Shown here piece after piece: positions 1 through 7,599 of a stretch of 14,198 nucleotides of DNA (positions are counted from its first letter, which is position 1; every line of letters starts with the position of its first letter). The DNA comes from JAYEIH01 sp034659995 (lineage in GTDB: Archaea > Methanobacteriota_B > Thermococci > Methanofastidiosales > B48-G16): assembly GCA_034659995.1 (NCBI GenBank), contig JAYEIH010000067.1, positions 1 through 14,198 of the forward strand, in the 5' to 3' direction. The translations under genes were made by a program, and so were the position numbers. The notes under the pieces were generated by a model that saw only the letters and a program-made list of their open reading frames with translations, was not told where the DNA came from and did no database searches.

Positions 1-882
1 AGACTCCCTATGGGTATTAAAGTAAGGAACAAAGAGATGGCTCGTATTGAAACGGCTTCACAGGTTATGAATGCCATGTTGGAGAAAGTGGTAAAAAGAC
101 ACCCCTCCTTTGAGCATCTTAATCCATTTTATAGGGATCTAATAGATATTACAGTAAGTTTGGACGAGCTGAAACATAATATTGGTGCCTTAAGCTGGGC
201 GATGAAAACAATAAAAAAGATAAAAAATGAACAAATATGGAAAATGAAGAGAACAAGGGATATTAATCGGCTGGGGAATCTAAGAAAAGAGGCGTATGGC
301 AGATATATTTCCATTTTGGCAAGGATTGAAGAGAATATGGAATTTTTAAATAATGCACGGGACAAACTAAAGGTGCTGCCTATCGTTAAGTCCTGTTATA
401 CTATTGTCATTGCGGGAATGCCTAATGTTGGAAAATCTACTGTCCTGAACTCCCTCACAAGCGCAAAGCCCGAGGTTCAGAGCTATCCGTTTACAACAAA
501 AGGAATCAATCTTGGGAATTTTGAGTATAAATACACAACGATTCAGGTCATAGATACGCCAGGTCTTCTGGATAGGAAGTTTGAGGATAGAAATAACATA
601 GAACTCAAAGCGGCTCTCTCACTCAAATATTTGGCAGATCTGATTGTGTTTATCGTTGATCCCTCAGAAACATGTGGGTATCCGCTTAGCGAGCAGTTTA
701 ATCTTTTGGAAGACATAAAAAAAATGGAAATATCCATGATTACCTGCCAGAACAAAACAGATCTAAGATCTATTCCTGAGATCCCACTAAAGATTTCTGC
801 GGTAAACAATGAGATAGAACCGCTTCGAAGAGAAATTTTTAAAAAGCTTGATGCGGAGTTAGTTCAGTGGTCATATGTTTGA
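1..882 (+). CDS. NOG1-like Obg-family GTPase, 5' end outside window
   Basis: An Obg/NOG1-type GTPase, a family tied to large ribosomal subunit assembly. Numbering from the ATG at 10 (290 aa), all five G motifs are visible: G1 GMPNVGKS 136-143, a G2-like PFTTKG around 161, G3 DTPG 182-185, G4 NKTD 248-251 and G5 SAV 263-265. Residues 1-130 are a charged helical domain typical of NOG1, including a PSFEHLNPFYRDL segment. The frame is open through base 1 (codons R-L-P before the ATG). Archaeal NOG1 proteins, as I recall them, carry about 30-40 more N-terminal residues, so the true start probably lies left of the window and the ATG at 10 is internal. The stop overlaps the next gene by 8 nt, so the two should be cotranscribed. 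Family assignment is firm; a specific ribosomal role in this organism is inferred. Confidence 0.88.
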   Translation, partial: RLPMGIKVRNKEMARIETASQVMNAMLEKVVKRHPSFEHLNPFYRDLIDITVSLDELKHNIGALSWAMKTIKKIKNEQIWKMKRTRDINRLGNLRKEAYGRYISILARIEENMEFLNNARDKLKVLPIVKSCYTIVIAGMPNVGKSTVLNSLTSAKPEVQSYPFTTKGINLGNFEYKYTTIQVIDTPGLLDRKFEDRNNIELKAALSLKYLADLIVFIVDPSETCGYPLSEQFNLLEDIKKMEISMITCQNKTDLRSIPEIPLKISAVNNEIEPLRREIFKKLDAELVQWSYV

Positions 883-1258
883 ACGAATACTCGTGGCGAT
901 GGATAGGTCAGAGCTGGCACAAAAGGCTCTGAAAAAGGCTGTGAAGCTGGCAAAGCTTGCAAACTCTGAGATTTATATAGTAACTGTTATCCAGAAAAAA
1001 ACACCTCATAACTTTGCAGAGGCAGAAAAGATCCTGAATGATGCGGAAGAGTACGCAGCCTCTCAGGGGCTGGAAGCAAAGACGTTTGTGAAGGTAGGTG
1101 AGCCCCCCGACGAGATTGTTTTTCTGGCCGTGCATGAAAAGGTGGAGCTGATAGTTCTCGGAGAAAGGGGAGAGACAGGGGTACGAAGGCTTCTCTTGGG
1201 AAGTACGGCCCAGGAGACAATTCGGTTTGCCAAATGTTCAGTGCTTGTGGTGAAATAG
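875..1258 (+). CDS. UspA-type universal stress protein
   Basis: A single-domain universal stress protein of 127 aa, the usual size. The N-terminal strand ILVAMDRSE places an acidic residue, D10, where the family contacts ATP. The C-terminal nucleotide motif G-x2-G-x9-G-S is intact (G96, G99, G109, S110) and is followed by the closing strand CSVLVV. This points to the ATP-binding subgroup of Usp proteins, which act in the cytoplasm in stress responses; the specific role is unknown. The start overlaps the GTPase stop by 8 nt, and amzA begins 8 nt after its stop, so the three appear to form one transcript. No strong ribosome site precedes the start, which fits translational coupling. Confidence 0.9.
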   Translation: MFERILVAMDRSELAQKALKKAVKLAKLANSEIYIVTVIQKKTPHNFAEAEKILNDAEEYAASQGLEAKTFVKVGEPPDEIVFLAVHEKVELIVLGERGETGVRRLLLGSTAQETIRFAKCSVLVVK

Positions 1259-1266
1259 GTGTATAG

Positions 1267-1866
1267 ATGATCGTTGGGATTGTTCCATCCGGGAAGAGGG
1301 GTATACGGCAGAATAGGATGAAGTTCATAGAGAGAGTGATGGATGGAATAGAGGAATCTTTTAAAAAAGCGCATACTGAGGTTTCCTGTAACTTAATACC
1401 AGAAAAGACACTAAATCTTCCTAAACTTGCGTATAACAAGGAGGTTGGAAAATATTTCACTCGCCCTTTTTTTGACCTTGGTATGGAGATGAAAAACAAA
1501 GCTGAGAAAGTTCTAGCCAAAGAAATTAAGAGAATTTTAGTAGTTACAGATGTGGATATCTACGATCCTCCTTATATAGAACTTTATGGTCAAGCTAATA
1601 GTTCCATAGCTGTGGTCTCTATATTTAGACTTAAAAGAAGAGCCACAAATACAAAACTTCTTGAAAGAACAATAAAAGAATCTGTTCATGAGCTCGGCCA
1701 TACATTCGGACTCAAACATTGCAAAAATAGGGACTGTGTCATGAATTTTTCTTCCATAGAGTACGACATAGATGATAAAAAACAGTTTTTCTGCAAAAGC
1801 TGCTCTGAGGTACTGGCGACAGATGGAAGAGAAAGCTGGGATGCATGGGACTGGGTAGATGTGTAG
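1267..1866 (+). CDS. amzA: Archaemetzincin zinc metalloprotease
   Basis: An archaemetzincin of 199 aa, a small metzincin-clan protease. The catalytic zinc site HELGHTFGLKH covers 141-151 (H141, E142, H145, with H151 as third ligand). The second, family-specific zinc site follows: C152, C157, the Met-turn M159, then C176-x2-C179. This matches the family pattern HExxHxxGx3Cx4CxM followed by CxxC, except that I count 16 residues between M159 and C176 where I recall about 17. No signal peptide is seen, so it is probably cytoplasmic. Natural substrates of archaeal AmzA are not known. The ATG at 1267 lies 8 nt after the Usp stop, with GGTG at 1258-1261 as a possible short ribosome site. Its last 22 nt overlap another open frame starting at 1845. 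Confidence 0.95.
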   Translation: MIVGIVPSGKRGIRQNRMKFIERVMDGIEESFKKAHTEVSCNLIPEKTLNLPKLAYNKEVGKYFTRPFFDLGMEMKNKAEKVLAKEIKRILVVTDVDIYDPPYIELYGQANSSIAVVSIFRLKRRATNTKLLERTIKESVHELGHTFGLKHCKNRDCVMNFSSIEYDIDDKKQFFCKSCSEVLATDGRESWDAWDWVDV

Positions 1867-2012
1867 GAGCTCCCATAGCGTCTGGGCGCACCTCGGAAGA
1901 GTTTGTCGAGAATCATGAAACTGCAGATGCGTTGATTATCGCCGCAGGACTGGGCAAGTACGGTATCTCAATCAGCAAACATAGGAGGTATAACCCAGAG
2001 GATAATAGGTAG
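1845..2012 (+). CDS. Unrecognised 55-codon frame overlapping the amzA end
   Basis: An ATG at 1845 inside the last codons of amzA opens a 55-codon frame ending in TAG at 2010-2012. I do not recognise the family. The protein looks coding rather than random: after MGLGRCVGAPIASGRTSEEF comes an alternating hydrophobic stretch ADALIIAAGLGKYG that would form a strand-glycine-turn unit, then a basic, polar tail ending RRYNPEDNR. It fills the only space between amzA and the converging peptidase gene. It overlaps amzA by 22 nt, continuing the overlap habit of this operon. The ribosome site is weak (purine-rich bases at 1825-1835). Alternatives are the C-terminal remnant of a larger gene whose front was lost, or a chance frame. 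Confidence that it is translated is moderate. Confidence 0.45.
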   Translation: MGLGRCVGAPIASGRTSEEFVENHETADALIIAAGLGKYGISISKHRRYNPEDNR

Positions 2013-2019
2013 AGAGTAA

Positions 2020-2034
2020 ACCTGCCTATCAGGT
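2020..2034. repeat. Short inverted repeat at convergent gene ends
   Basis: ACCTG-CCTAT-CAGGT, a perfect 5-bp stem with a 5-nt loop, spans the stop codon of the M24 peptidase (minus strand) and lies just after the 55-codon frame. No T-run follows on either strand, so a terminator role is only a guess. Confidence 0.3.
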
Positions 2035-3174
2035 CTGGAACCGTTCTCTGTCATACTCTGTTAAAGATCTGGCCTTCCCGTTTTTTATGAGGATCATGTC
2101 TTCTACGCGTAAGTAATACTCTCCTCCATGCCACAGCTTGGGCTCTACACAGAAGACCATGTTATCCACCAACTCCCGATTCTCAGATGGTCTGAGCCAT
2201 GGATCTTCGTGGACCTCTATTCCTATCTGATGCCCCACAAGTCCATTGGAAACTCTGGCTCGCAGATACTCACCGAATCCCTCTCTGTCGCATACCTTTT
2301 CAATGGCAGGGAAGATCTCGTTTGTTTTATGCACCTCTTCGCCTATGGCATCAACGGTCTCCATTACAGCAGTCTGAACTGTTCTGTAAGCTTCTGTTAT
2401 ATGGTCCTCCGCCTTTCCGAAATAGAGACTTCTTCCCCAATCACTGCAGTACCCATCAAGAACGAATCCCACATCAAAGGCTATACTGGTTTTTTGTTGC
2501 AGCTTCTGATCCCATCCGTAATTAAATATACTTTCGTTCGCTTCAGTTCCCGATTTGTGGAACAGTGCGACGCCCGGGAAGCTTATATCATCGGCCCCCA
2601 TTGTCCGCCCCACGGCCTCTATTGCAAGTTTCATTTCGTTCATGGTCTTTCCTTCTTCTATTTCTTCGGAGATCTTTTCCATTACATTGTCAGTGAGTTT
2701 TGCGACTTTCCTGAGTTTTTTGATCTCTTCAGGTTCCTTGATCATTCGCAGATGGTCAAGTAGGCCTTCAGCACTGCGGACCCGGGCTCCTTTACAGGAT
2801 GATGCTATAGCAAGGGTCATGTTCCCCCACGTGTACTCTCCTATGGCCACATTCGTGGGATCGTCTACAAGATCAGTGAGGATCTCATTCACTGTCGGCT
2901 GAAAATCCTCGAACATCTCTATGAATCGAATATCTTTTATCCATGAACTGTCGCGTTGTCCAGTGAAATCCGTTCCCAATAGCAGAGTTGGTTCGCCCTC
3001 TTGGGGTATAAAAACACAGTCCGCAGGAGAAATGAGATCTCTACCCCTTCTCCACTCTCTCTGAGATCCTGTCAGATATTGGAAATCAGGTCCGGCACCA
3101 TACACCACGAGATCCAGTTTCTGTTCTTCCATTATTCCTTGAATTTCTATGAGTCTTCGTTTAAAATTGACCAT
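2029..3174 (-). CDS. M24 family Xaa-Pro dipeptidase/aminopeptidase
   Basis: A 381-aa metallopeptidase of the M24 (pita-bread) family. An N-terminal creatinase-like domain covers about 1-140 and the catalytic domain about 145-375. The five dinuclear metal ligands are all present: D234 in FDVG, D245 in SDWGRS, H315 in GHQIG, E344 in CVEPK and E358 in RVEDM; H322 fits the substrate-binding histidine. It should therefore be an active cytoplasmic peptidase cutting X-Pro bonds in short peptides. Whether it is a dipeptidase (PepQ-like) or aminopeptidase (PepP-like) cannot be decided here, since creatinase-fold relatives with other substrates share this architecture. The ATG at 3174 lies about 25 nt after a TATA-like box on the same strand. 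It converges with the amzA row and is divergent from the PadR-like gene. Confidence 0.88.
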   Translation of the reverse strand: MVNFKRRLIEIQGIMEEQKLDLVVYGAGPDFQYLTGSQREWRRGRDLISPADCVFIPQEGEPTLLLGTDFTGQRDSSWIKDIRFIEMFEDFQPTVNEILTDLVDDPTNVAIGEYTWGNMTLAIASSCKGARVRSAEGLLDHLRMIKEPEEIKKLRKVAKLTDNVMEKISEEIEEGKTMNEMKLAIEAVGRTMGADDISFPGVALFHKSGTEANESIFNYGWDQKLQQKTSIAFDVGFVLDGYCSDWGRSLYFGKAEDHITEAYRTVQTAVMETVDAIGEEVHKTNEIFPAIEKVCDREGFGEYLRARVSNGLVGHQIGIEVHEDPWLRPSENRELVDNMVFCVEPKLWHGGEYYLRVEDMILIKNGKARSLTEYDRERFQT

Positions 3175-3192
3175 ATATAACTGTTGTCATAG

Positions 3193-3203
3193 GGCTATAA
3201 ATT
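3193..3203 (-). promoter_or_regulatory. TATA-like box for the M24 peptidase gene
   Basis: On the minus strand this reads AATTTATAGCC, centred about 25 nt before the peptidase ATG at 3174. That spacing predicts a transcript starting at or next to the start codon. It shares a 115-bp divergent intergenic region with the promoter of the PadR-like gene. Confidence 0.5.
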
Positions 3204-3260
3204 GTTTGTTACTACGTCGGTCTAATTATTCAACAACTCTTACATTCCTATACCAAAAAG

Positions 3261-3270
3261 CTTATATAGT
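3261..3270 (+). promoter_or_regulatory. TATA-like box for the PadR-like gene
   Basis: CTTATATAGT is centred about 24 nt before the ATG at 3290, predicting a leaderless transcript. This spacing is the main reason for preferring 3290 over the more upstream in-frame ATG at 3149, which lies inside the opposite gene. Confidence 0.5.
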
Positions 3271-3289
3271 ATTCTCCTATGGTAACCTT

Positions 3290-4108
3290 ATGATGATCAG
3301 GGACCTGACCTTTTTTCAGCTGGAGATTTTGAAAGAGCTGAAGTTCGAACCGAAGTACGGGCTGGAACTTATAGAAAATCTTGATGTTTCATCGGGGAGG
3401 CTATATCCCAACTTAAAACGGCTGGAGGATTTAGGATTGATCAAAGGAAAAAAGGAGGATAACAGAATCTACTACTCTTTATCGGAGAAGGGGCTGGATG
3501 AGTTTCAAAATATATTCCGCTGGATATCGGACTGCGTGTTATCCATAGGGGTAACTTTAATTGATGATTATCTGGATTTTATTGTTGATGCAATTGAACT
3601 CGAAAAAGGAGATAATGTTTTTATGGTCTTAAAAAAACGCCTGAAACATCCATTTATTATTCACATGGGTCTGCAGTTCATCGAGAAAATATCTGAAAAA
3701 ATTACTATAACGGGGAGAATTTTCATGCTCGGGGATACGGGAATTTCGGAGAAGGAGGATAGAAAAGATGCTCTCTCTCATATAACGTTTATGGATGATT
3801 TTGGTGCTCTTCCCGATAATATTGTGGACAAATCCTGCATTTTAATGATGCATCCCAATAAAAAAATTATGAAGGAGTGCGAAAGAATTACAAAATCTGA
3901 ACTTAAACTAATTGGAAAGCTTTACAGCGATTTTTTTGTTGAAAAATGTTTTCAGAGTGCCCTTGGCAAAATTGATCCTGAAATAAGACCACCTTTCCTA
4001 ATAGGGCTTAAAAAGGAAGAGCTTCTGGAAACTCTTAAGGAGTTTGGATATAAGGACCCGGAGGTCTCCACATGGGGGGGAGCCTTTGTTATAGGAATCC
4101 CACTATGA
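3290..4108 (+). CDS. PadR-like winged-helix regulator with extra C-terminal domain
   Basis: A 272-aa protein from the ATG at 3290; an upstream in-frame ATG at 3149 would overlap the divergent gene and has no promoter at the right distance. Residues 1-75 are a PadR-type winged helix: YGLELIENL is the first helix, SSGRLYPNLKRLEDLGLI (35-51) is the recognition helix region, and NRIYYSLSEKGLDEF (58-72) is the wing. PadR proteins usually end in a short dimerising helix, but here about 190 residues follow. This part has an LGDTG turn near 147-151 and a hydrophobic CILMMHP strand at 183-189. Its end, ELLETLKEFGYKD...WGGAFVIG, resembles the last helix and strands of class I methyltransferases, but I see no intact SAM-binding GxGxG motif. 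A ligand-sensing role is inferred. It sits 35 nt before hyuA, so control of hyuAB is plausible. Confidence 0.7.
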   Translation: MMIRDLTFFQLEILKELKFEPKYGLELIENLDVSSGRLYPNLKRLEDLGLIKGKKEDNRIYYSLSEKGLDEFQNIFRWISDCVLSIGVTLIDDYLDFIVDAIELEKGDNVFMVLKKRLKHPFIIHMGLQFIEKISEKITITGRIFMLGDTGISEKEDRKDALSHITFMDDFGALPDNIVDKSCILMMHPNKKIMKECERITKSELKLIGKLYSDFFVEKCFQSALGKIDPEIRPPFLIGLKKEELLETLKEFGYKDPEVSTWGGAFVIGIPL

Positions 4109-4114
4109 GCAATC

Positions 4115-4125
4115 TTTTTAAAATA
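4115..4125 (+). promoter_or_regulatory. TATA-like box for hyuA
   Basis: TTTTTAAAATA is centred 24 nt before the hyuA ATG at 4144, in the 35-nt gap after the PadR-like gene. It suggests that hyuAB has its own, probably leaderless, transcript in addition to any read-through. Confidence 0.4.
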
Positions 4126-4143
4126 TTATATCTATGAAATGTA

Positions 4144-6048
4144 ATGTCTGCGATTTTAGGAGTTGATATAGGCGGAACGTTTACGGATTTTTTTCTTCTT
4201 AAAAACGGCAATGTCGAAACGTTAAAGATCCCCTCCACACCCGAAAATCCTGCGGAGGCGGTACTTGAGGGAGTGAGGCGACTTGGAGGGGCAGAGTATA
4301 TTGCCCACGGAACAACGCATGCAACGAATATTCTCATAGAAAAGAAAGGGGCAAAAATTGCGTTAATAACAACAAAGGGCTTTAGAGATCTGCTGGAAAT
4401 AGGGCGGCAGAACAGGCCTGAACTGTATAATTTTTTCGTCTCAAGACCAAAGCCGCTGATAGAGAAACAGGACAGATTTGAGGTAACCGAACGGATAGAC
4501 GCAGATGGGAATGTACTGAAACCGCTTGATGAAGCGGAGGTGCGGCAGTTGGATCTTGATGAGTACGAGGCTGCCACCGTCTGCCTTCTGTTTTCCTATA
4601 TGAATCCATCTCATGAAAAGAAGATAAAAGAGTTACTAGATCTTCCTGTGTCTCTTTCTTCCGAGGTGCTTCCCGAGTTTCGGGAGTACGAACGGGTCTC
4701 CACCACGGTAATAAACACCTATCTGATGCCCGCGATGGATGCATATCTTTCTTCTCTTGAGGACTCTCTGGATGGCAGGTTAACCATAATTCAGTCAAAC
4801 GGCAGCACAATATCCTCAAAAAACGCCCGAAGAACTCCTGCGAAAACGATACTTTCGGGGCCTGCTGCCGGCGTGAAGGCCGCGGTATTTCTTTCAGAGA
4901 GTATGGGGTACAATAATGTGATCACTATGGACATGGGCGGCACCTCCTGCGATGTCTCGCTTGTAGAGAACAGCACCCCGAGGATCACCACCGAGGCGGT
5001 GATCGACGGATACCCCATTCGTTTTCCCTCCATCGATATTCATACTGTTGGTGCGGGGGGAGGTAGTATTGCCTGGGTGGATGAGGGGCTGCTGAGAGTT
5101 GGGCCCGAAAGCATGGGTGCGGATCCCGGCCCCGCATGTTATTCCTTGGGCGGTGAGAAGCCCACGGTTACAGATGCTAATCTTCTTTTGGGCTACCTTC
5201 CGGAAAAACTGGCCGATGGCACCAAACTGGATAAAAAGAAGAGTTTTGATGTTATCAATGAGCTTGGAGAAACAATCGGCCTCGAGCCGATAGAGACGGC
5301 CCTCGGCATCGTGAAGGTGGCCGATGCCAATATGTCCAGTGCCATTCGAGTGGTATCTGTGCAGAGAGGATACGATCCGCGGAATTTTTCCCTCATTGTC
5401 TTTGGCGGTGCAGGACCTCTCCATGCGGGAAGAATTGCCGAGGAGATCGGTATGGAGACCGTATTGATTCCCAACCACTCGGGAGTCCTTTCGGCTCTCG
5501 GAGCTGTTGTCTCACCGCCGGCCTGCGATTTTGTGCAGTCGTATATCACCCCATTGAGGAAGTGCTCGCTCGAGAACGTGGAGGAGATATACGTAAAGAT
5601 GGAGGAAAGAGGCAGTGAACTCATCGCGCGGGTAGAACAAGCAGAGCGTTTCATGGATCTCAGGTATAAAGGACAGAGTTATGAGATCACTATTCCTATA
5701 GACTCGTTAAATTTTGAGAAGATAGAGAAGGAGTTTCATAAAGCTCATAAAAAACTTTATGGTTATACAGGCGAGGGTATAGAGCTCGTTAATCTACGAA
5801 GCAAGATCTTCGGGGAAAAACATGAGGTACACTTAAAGAAAGCCGAAAAAAGAGAGCTGAAAAGATATGCAAGAGATGCTTATTTTGGGAAAATGATGAA
5901 AACCCCTGTCTATTATCGTGAGACCCTTTCCCCTGGAATGGAGCTGCCCGGCCCCTGCATAATAGAAGGTAAGGAAACCACGGTACTGGTACGCTCCACG
6001 GAGACAGCCTCTGTGGACGGGTATCTGAATATTATTATGAGGCGATAA
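4144..6048 (+). CDS. hyuA: HyuA-type hydantoinase/5-oxoprolinase subunit A
   Basis: The ATP-binding subunit of the HyuAB (N-methylhydantoinase / ATP-dependent 5-oxoprolinase) family, 634 aa, close to the usual length. It has the ASKHA (actin-like) fold signatures: phosphate-1 loop LGVDIGGTFTDF at 5-16, an AHGTTHATN segment at 54-62, SGPAAGVKAA at 238-247, and phosphate-2 loop TMDMGGTSCDVSL at 261-273. A glycine-rich HTVGAGGGSIAW follows at 300-311, with ADPGPACY at 326-333 and FGGAGPLHAGRIAEEIG at 420-436. In this family ATP phosphorylates the cyclic amide before ring opening with subunit B. The exact substrate (5-oxoproline, a hydantoin, or a ketone as in acetone/acetophenone carboxylases) cannot be read from sequence. 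hyuB starts 1 nt after its stop. No truncation is seen. Confidence 0.9.
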   Translation: MSAILGVDIGGTFTDFFLLKNGNVETLKIPSTPENPAEAVLEGVRRLGGAEYIAHGTTHATNILIEKKGAKIALITTKGFRDLLEIGRQNRPELYNFFVSRPKPLIEKQDRFEVTERIDADGNVLKPLDEAEVRQLDLDEYEAATVCLLFSYMNPSHEKKIKELLDLPVSLSSEVLPEFREYERVSTTVINTYLMPAMDAYLSSLEDSLDGRLTIIQSNGSTISSKNARRTPAKTILSGPAAGVKAAVFLSESMGYNNVITMDMGGTSCDVSLVENSTPRITTEAVIDGYPIRFPSIDIHTVGAGGGSIAWVDEGLLRVGPESMGADPGPACYSLGGEKPTVTDANLLLGYLPEKLADGTKLDKKKSFDVINELGETIGLEPIETALGIVKVADANMSSAIRVVSVQRGYDPRNFSLIVFGGAGPLHAGRIAEEIGMETVLIPNHSGVLSALGAVVSPPACDFVQSYITPLRKCSLENVEEIYVKMEERGSELIARVEQAERFMDLRYKGQSYEITIPIDSLNFEKIEKEFHKAHKKLYGYTGEGIELVNLRSKIFGEKHEVHLKKAEKRELKRYARDAYFGKMMKTPVYYRETLSPGMELPGPCIIEGKETTVLVRSTETASVDGYLNIIMRR

Positions 6049-6049
6049 C

Positions 6050-7558
6050 ATGGATCCTATTACCCTTGAGATTGTAAAAAACAAATTGATCGGTGTAACA
6101 GAGGAAATGGGCGCATCGCTGGTGAGAACGGCGTACTCTCCGAATATCAAGGAGAGAAAGGACTGCTCATGTGCAGTTTTTGACAGATATGGGCGATTAA
6201 CGGCACAGGCAGAGCATATTCCTGTGCATCTCGGTGCTATGCCTCTTGCGGTAAAAAGCATTATGACCAGGGAGTTTGAGGAGGGAGATGTATTTATCTT
6301 AAACGATCCCTATCTCGGAGGAACGCATCTTCCGGATATCACCCTTGTCTCTCCTGTTTTTGACAAAGAGCTTATCGGGTTCGTTGTTACCCGGGCACAC
6401 CATGCGGATATCGGCGGGAAGATGCCGGGAAGCATGCCCTCCGATTCCAGAGAACTATATGAGGAGGGCTTGATAATACCACCAATAAAAATTATTTCAG
6501 AGGGTGAGACCCAACAGGATATACTGAATCTTATTCTGAGCAATGTGAGGACTAAAAAGGAGCGAGAGGGAGATATTAAGGCACAGATATCAGCTAATGC
6601 CATAGGTGCCAAAAGGCTTGTGGCGCTCTCCGAAGGATACCCCCATCTCGATATGCATATCGAGGAAATCCTTAGGTACTCAGAGAGAATTGTCAGGCAA
6701 GAGCTGGAAAAGATGCCAGAGATAAGGACAGAAAGCGAAGAGTTCCTCGAGTGGGATGAACGGATAAGGATACATGCGGAGCTGGAAAAGAAGAGAGATA
6801 CGCTCTCCATAGATTTTTCCGGATCTGATAAGGATATTCCGGGAAACTTAAACTGTGTGGAGTCGATAACGCTTTCCGCTGTATACTACACGATCATGGG
6901 ACTGATGCAGAGGGATATTATGATCAATGACGGATGTTACAGGCCCGTGAACGTTACCGTACCCAAAGGAACGATTCTCAATGCGCTAAAACCAAGGGCT
7001 GTTGTGGCAGGCAATGTTGAGACCTCGCAGAGAATTGTGGATCTGCTTATGAACGCATTTTCGCGGATCGTGCCAAAAAGAGTGATTGCACAGTCGCAGG
7101 GCACGATGAACAACATTATTATCGGTGGCCGATACAATGATGAGAGTTTCACATACTACGAAACGATAGGGGGTGGTGTAGGTGCTTCACTTTTTAATAA
7201 TGGCGAGAGTGGTATTCATTCCCACATGACAAACACGCTCAACACTCCCGTAGAGGCGTTGGAGACGGAGTATCCCCTCCGTGTTCTTAGATACTCACTG
7301 CGGGAGAACTCCGGGGGAATGGGCAATCACAGGGGTGGTGAGGGCATTATACGGGAGATCCAGGTCTTAACAGATTGTACCCTATCAATTCTCTCCGAAA
7401 GACGAGAGATTGCACCGAAGGGATTGTTCGGTGGCAAGGATGGGCAGAAAGGCGCCAACCTAATCAACGGAAAAAAAATTCCTGGAAAGCACAGTGCGCG
7501 ACTGAAAAAAGGGGACGTGGTTACGATCAAGACGCCTGGCGGTGGAGGCTACGGATAG
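6050..7558 (+). CDS. hyuB: HyuB-type hydantoinase/5-oxoprolinase subunit B
   Basis: The partner subunit of HyuA, 502 aa, as expected for stand-alone HyuB. Family-typical blocks are clear: MDPITLEIVKNKLIG at the start, RTAYSPNIKERKDCSCAVFD at 26-45, NDPYLGGTHLPD at 85-96, TRAHHADIGG at 114-123, a DFSGSDKDIPGNLN block near 260, and the C-terminal run of ETIGGGVGAS, HMTNTLNTPVE and ENSGGMGNHRGGEG. The conserved H117, H118 and D120 are likely metal or catalytic residues by family analogy. It starts 1 nt after hyuA with GAGG at 6039-6042 as ribosome site, so the subunits are translated together. It ends in a glycine-rich KTPGGGGYG, normal for the family. Substrate as uncertain as for HyuA. Confidence 0.9.
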   Translation: MDPITLEIVKNKLIGVTEEMGASLVRTAYSPNIKERKDCSCAVFDRYGRLTAQAEHIPVHLGAMPLAVKSIMTREFEEGDVFILNDPYLGGTHLPDITLVSPVFDKELIGFVVTRAHHADIGGKMPGSMPSDSRELYEEGLIIPPIKIISEGETQQDILNLILSNVRTKKEREGDIKAQISANAIGAKRLVALSEGYPHLDMHIEEILRYSERIVRQELEKMPEIRTESEEFLEWDERIRIHAELEKKRDTLSIDFSGSDKDIPGNLNCVESITLSAVYYTIMGLMQRDIMINDGCYRPVNVTVPKGTILNALKPRAVVAGNVETSQRIVDLLMNAFSRIVPKRVIAQSQGTMNNIIIGGRYNDESFTYYETIGGGVGASLFNNGESGIHSHMTNTLNTPVEALETEYPLRVLRYSLRENSGGMGNHRGGEGIIREIQVLTDCTLSILSERREIAPKGLFGGKDGQKGANLINGKKIPGKHSARLKKGDVVTIKTPGGGGYG

Positions 7559-7568
7559 GTGATCCAAA

Positions 7569-7578
7569 CCTATATTAA
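7569..7578 (+). promoter_or_regulatory. TATA-like box for nfo
   Basis: CCTATATTAA is centred about 26 nt before the ATG at 7600, with no ribosome site between, predicting a leaderless nfo transcript separate from hyuAB. Confidence 0.5.
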
Positions 7579-7599
7579 CCCCGCACCAGAGTACCTTGT

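Noticed and set aside
2128..2902. Open frames on the plus strand opposite the M24 peptidase
   Set aside because: They mirror the peptidase codons, lack family motifs and ribosome sites, and the minus-strand gene has every catalytic residue.
3149..3289. Longer start for the PadR-like gene at the in-frame ATG 3149
   Set aside because: It lies inside the opposite-strand peptidase gene, upstream of both divergent TATA-like boxes, and its 47 extra residues do not fit the PadR domain, which begins right after 3290.
4791..5654. Long minus-strand frames opposite hyuA
   Set aside because: Shadow frames of a gene with complete family motifs; their translations show no recognisable domain.
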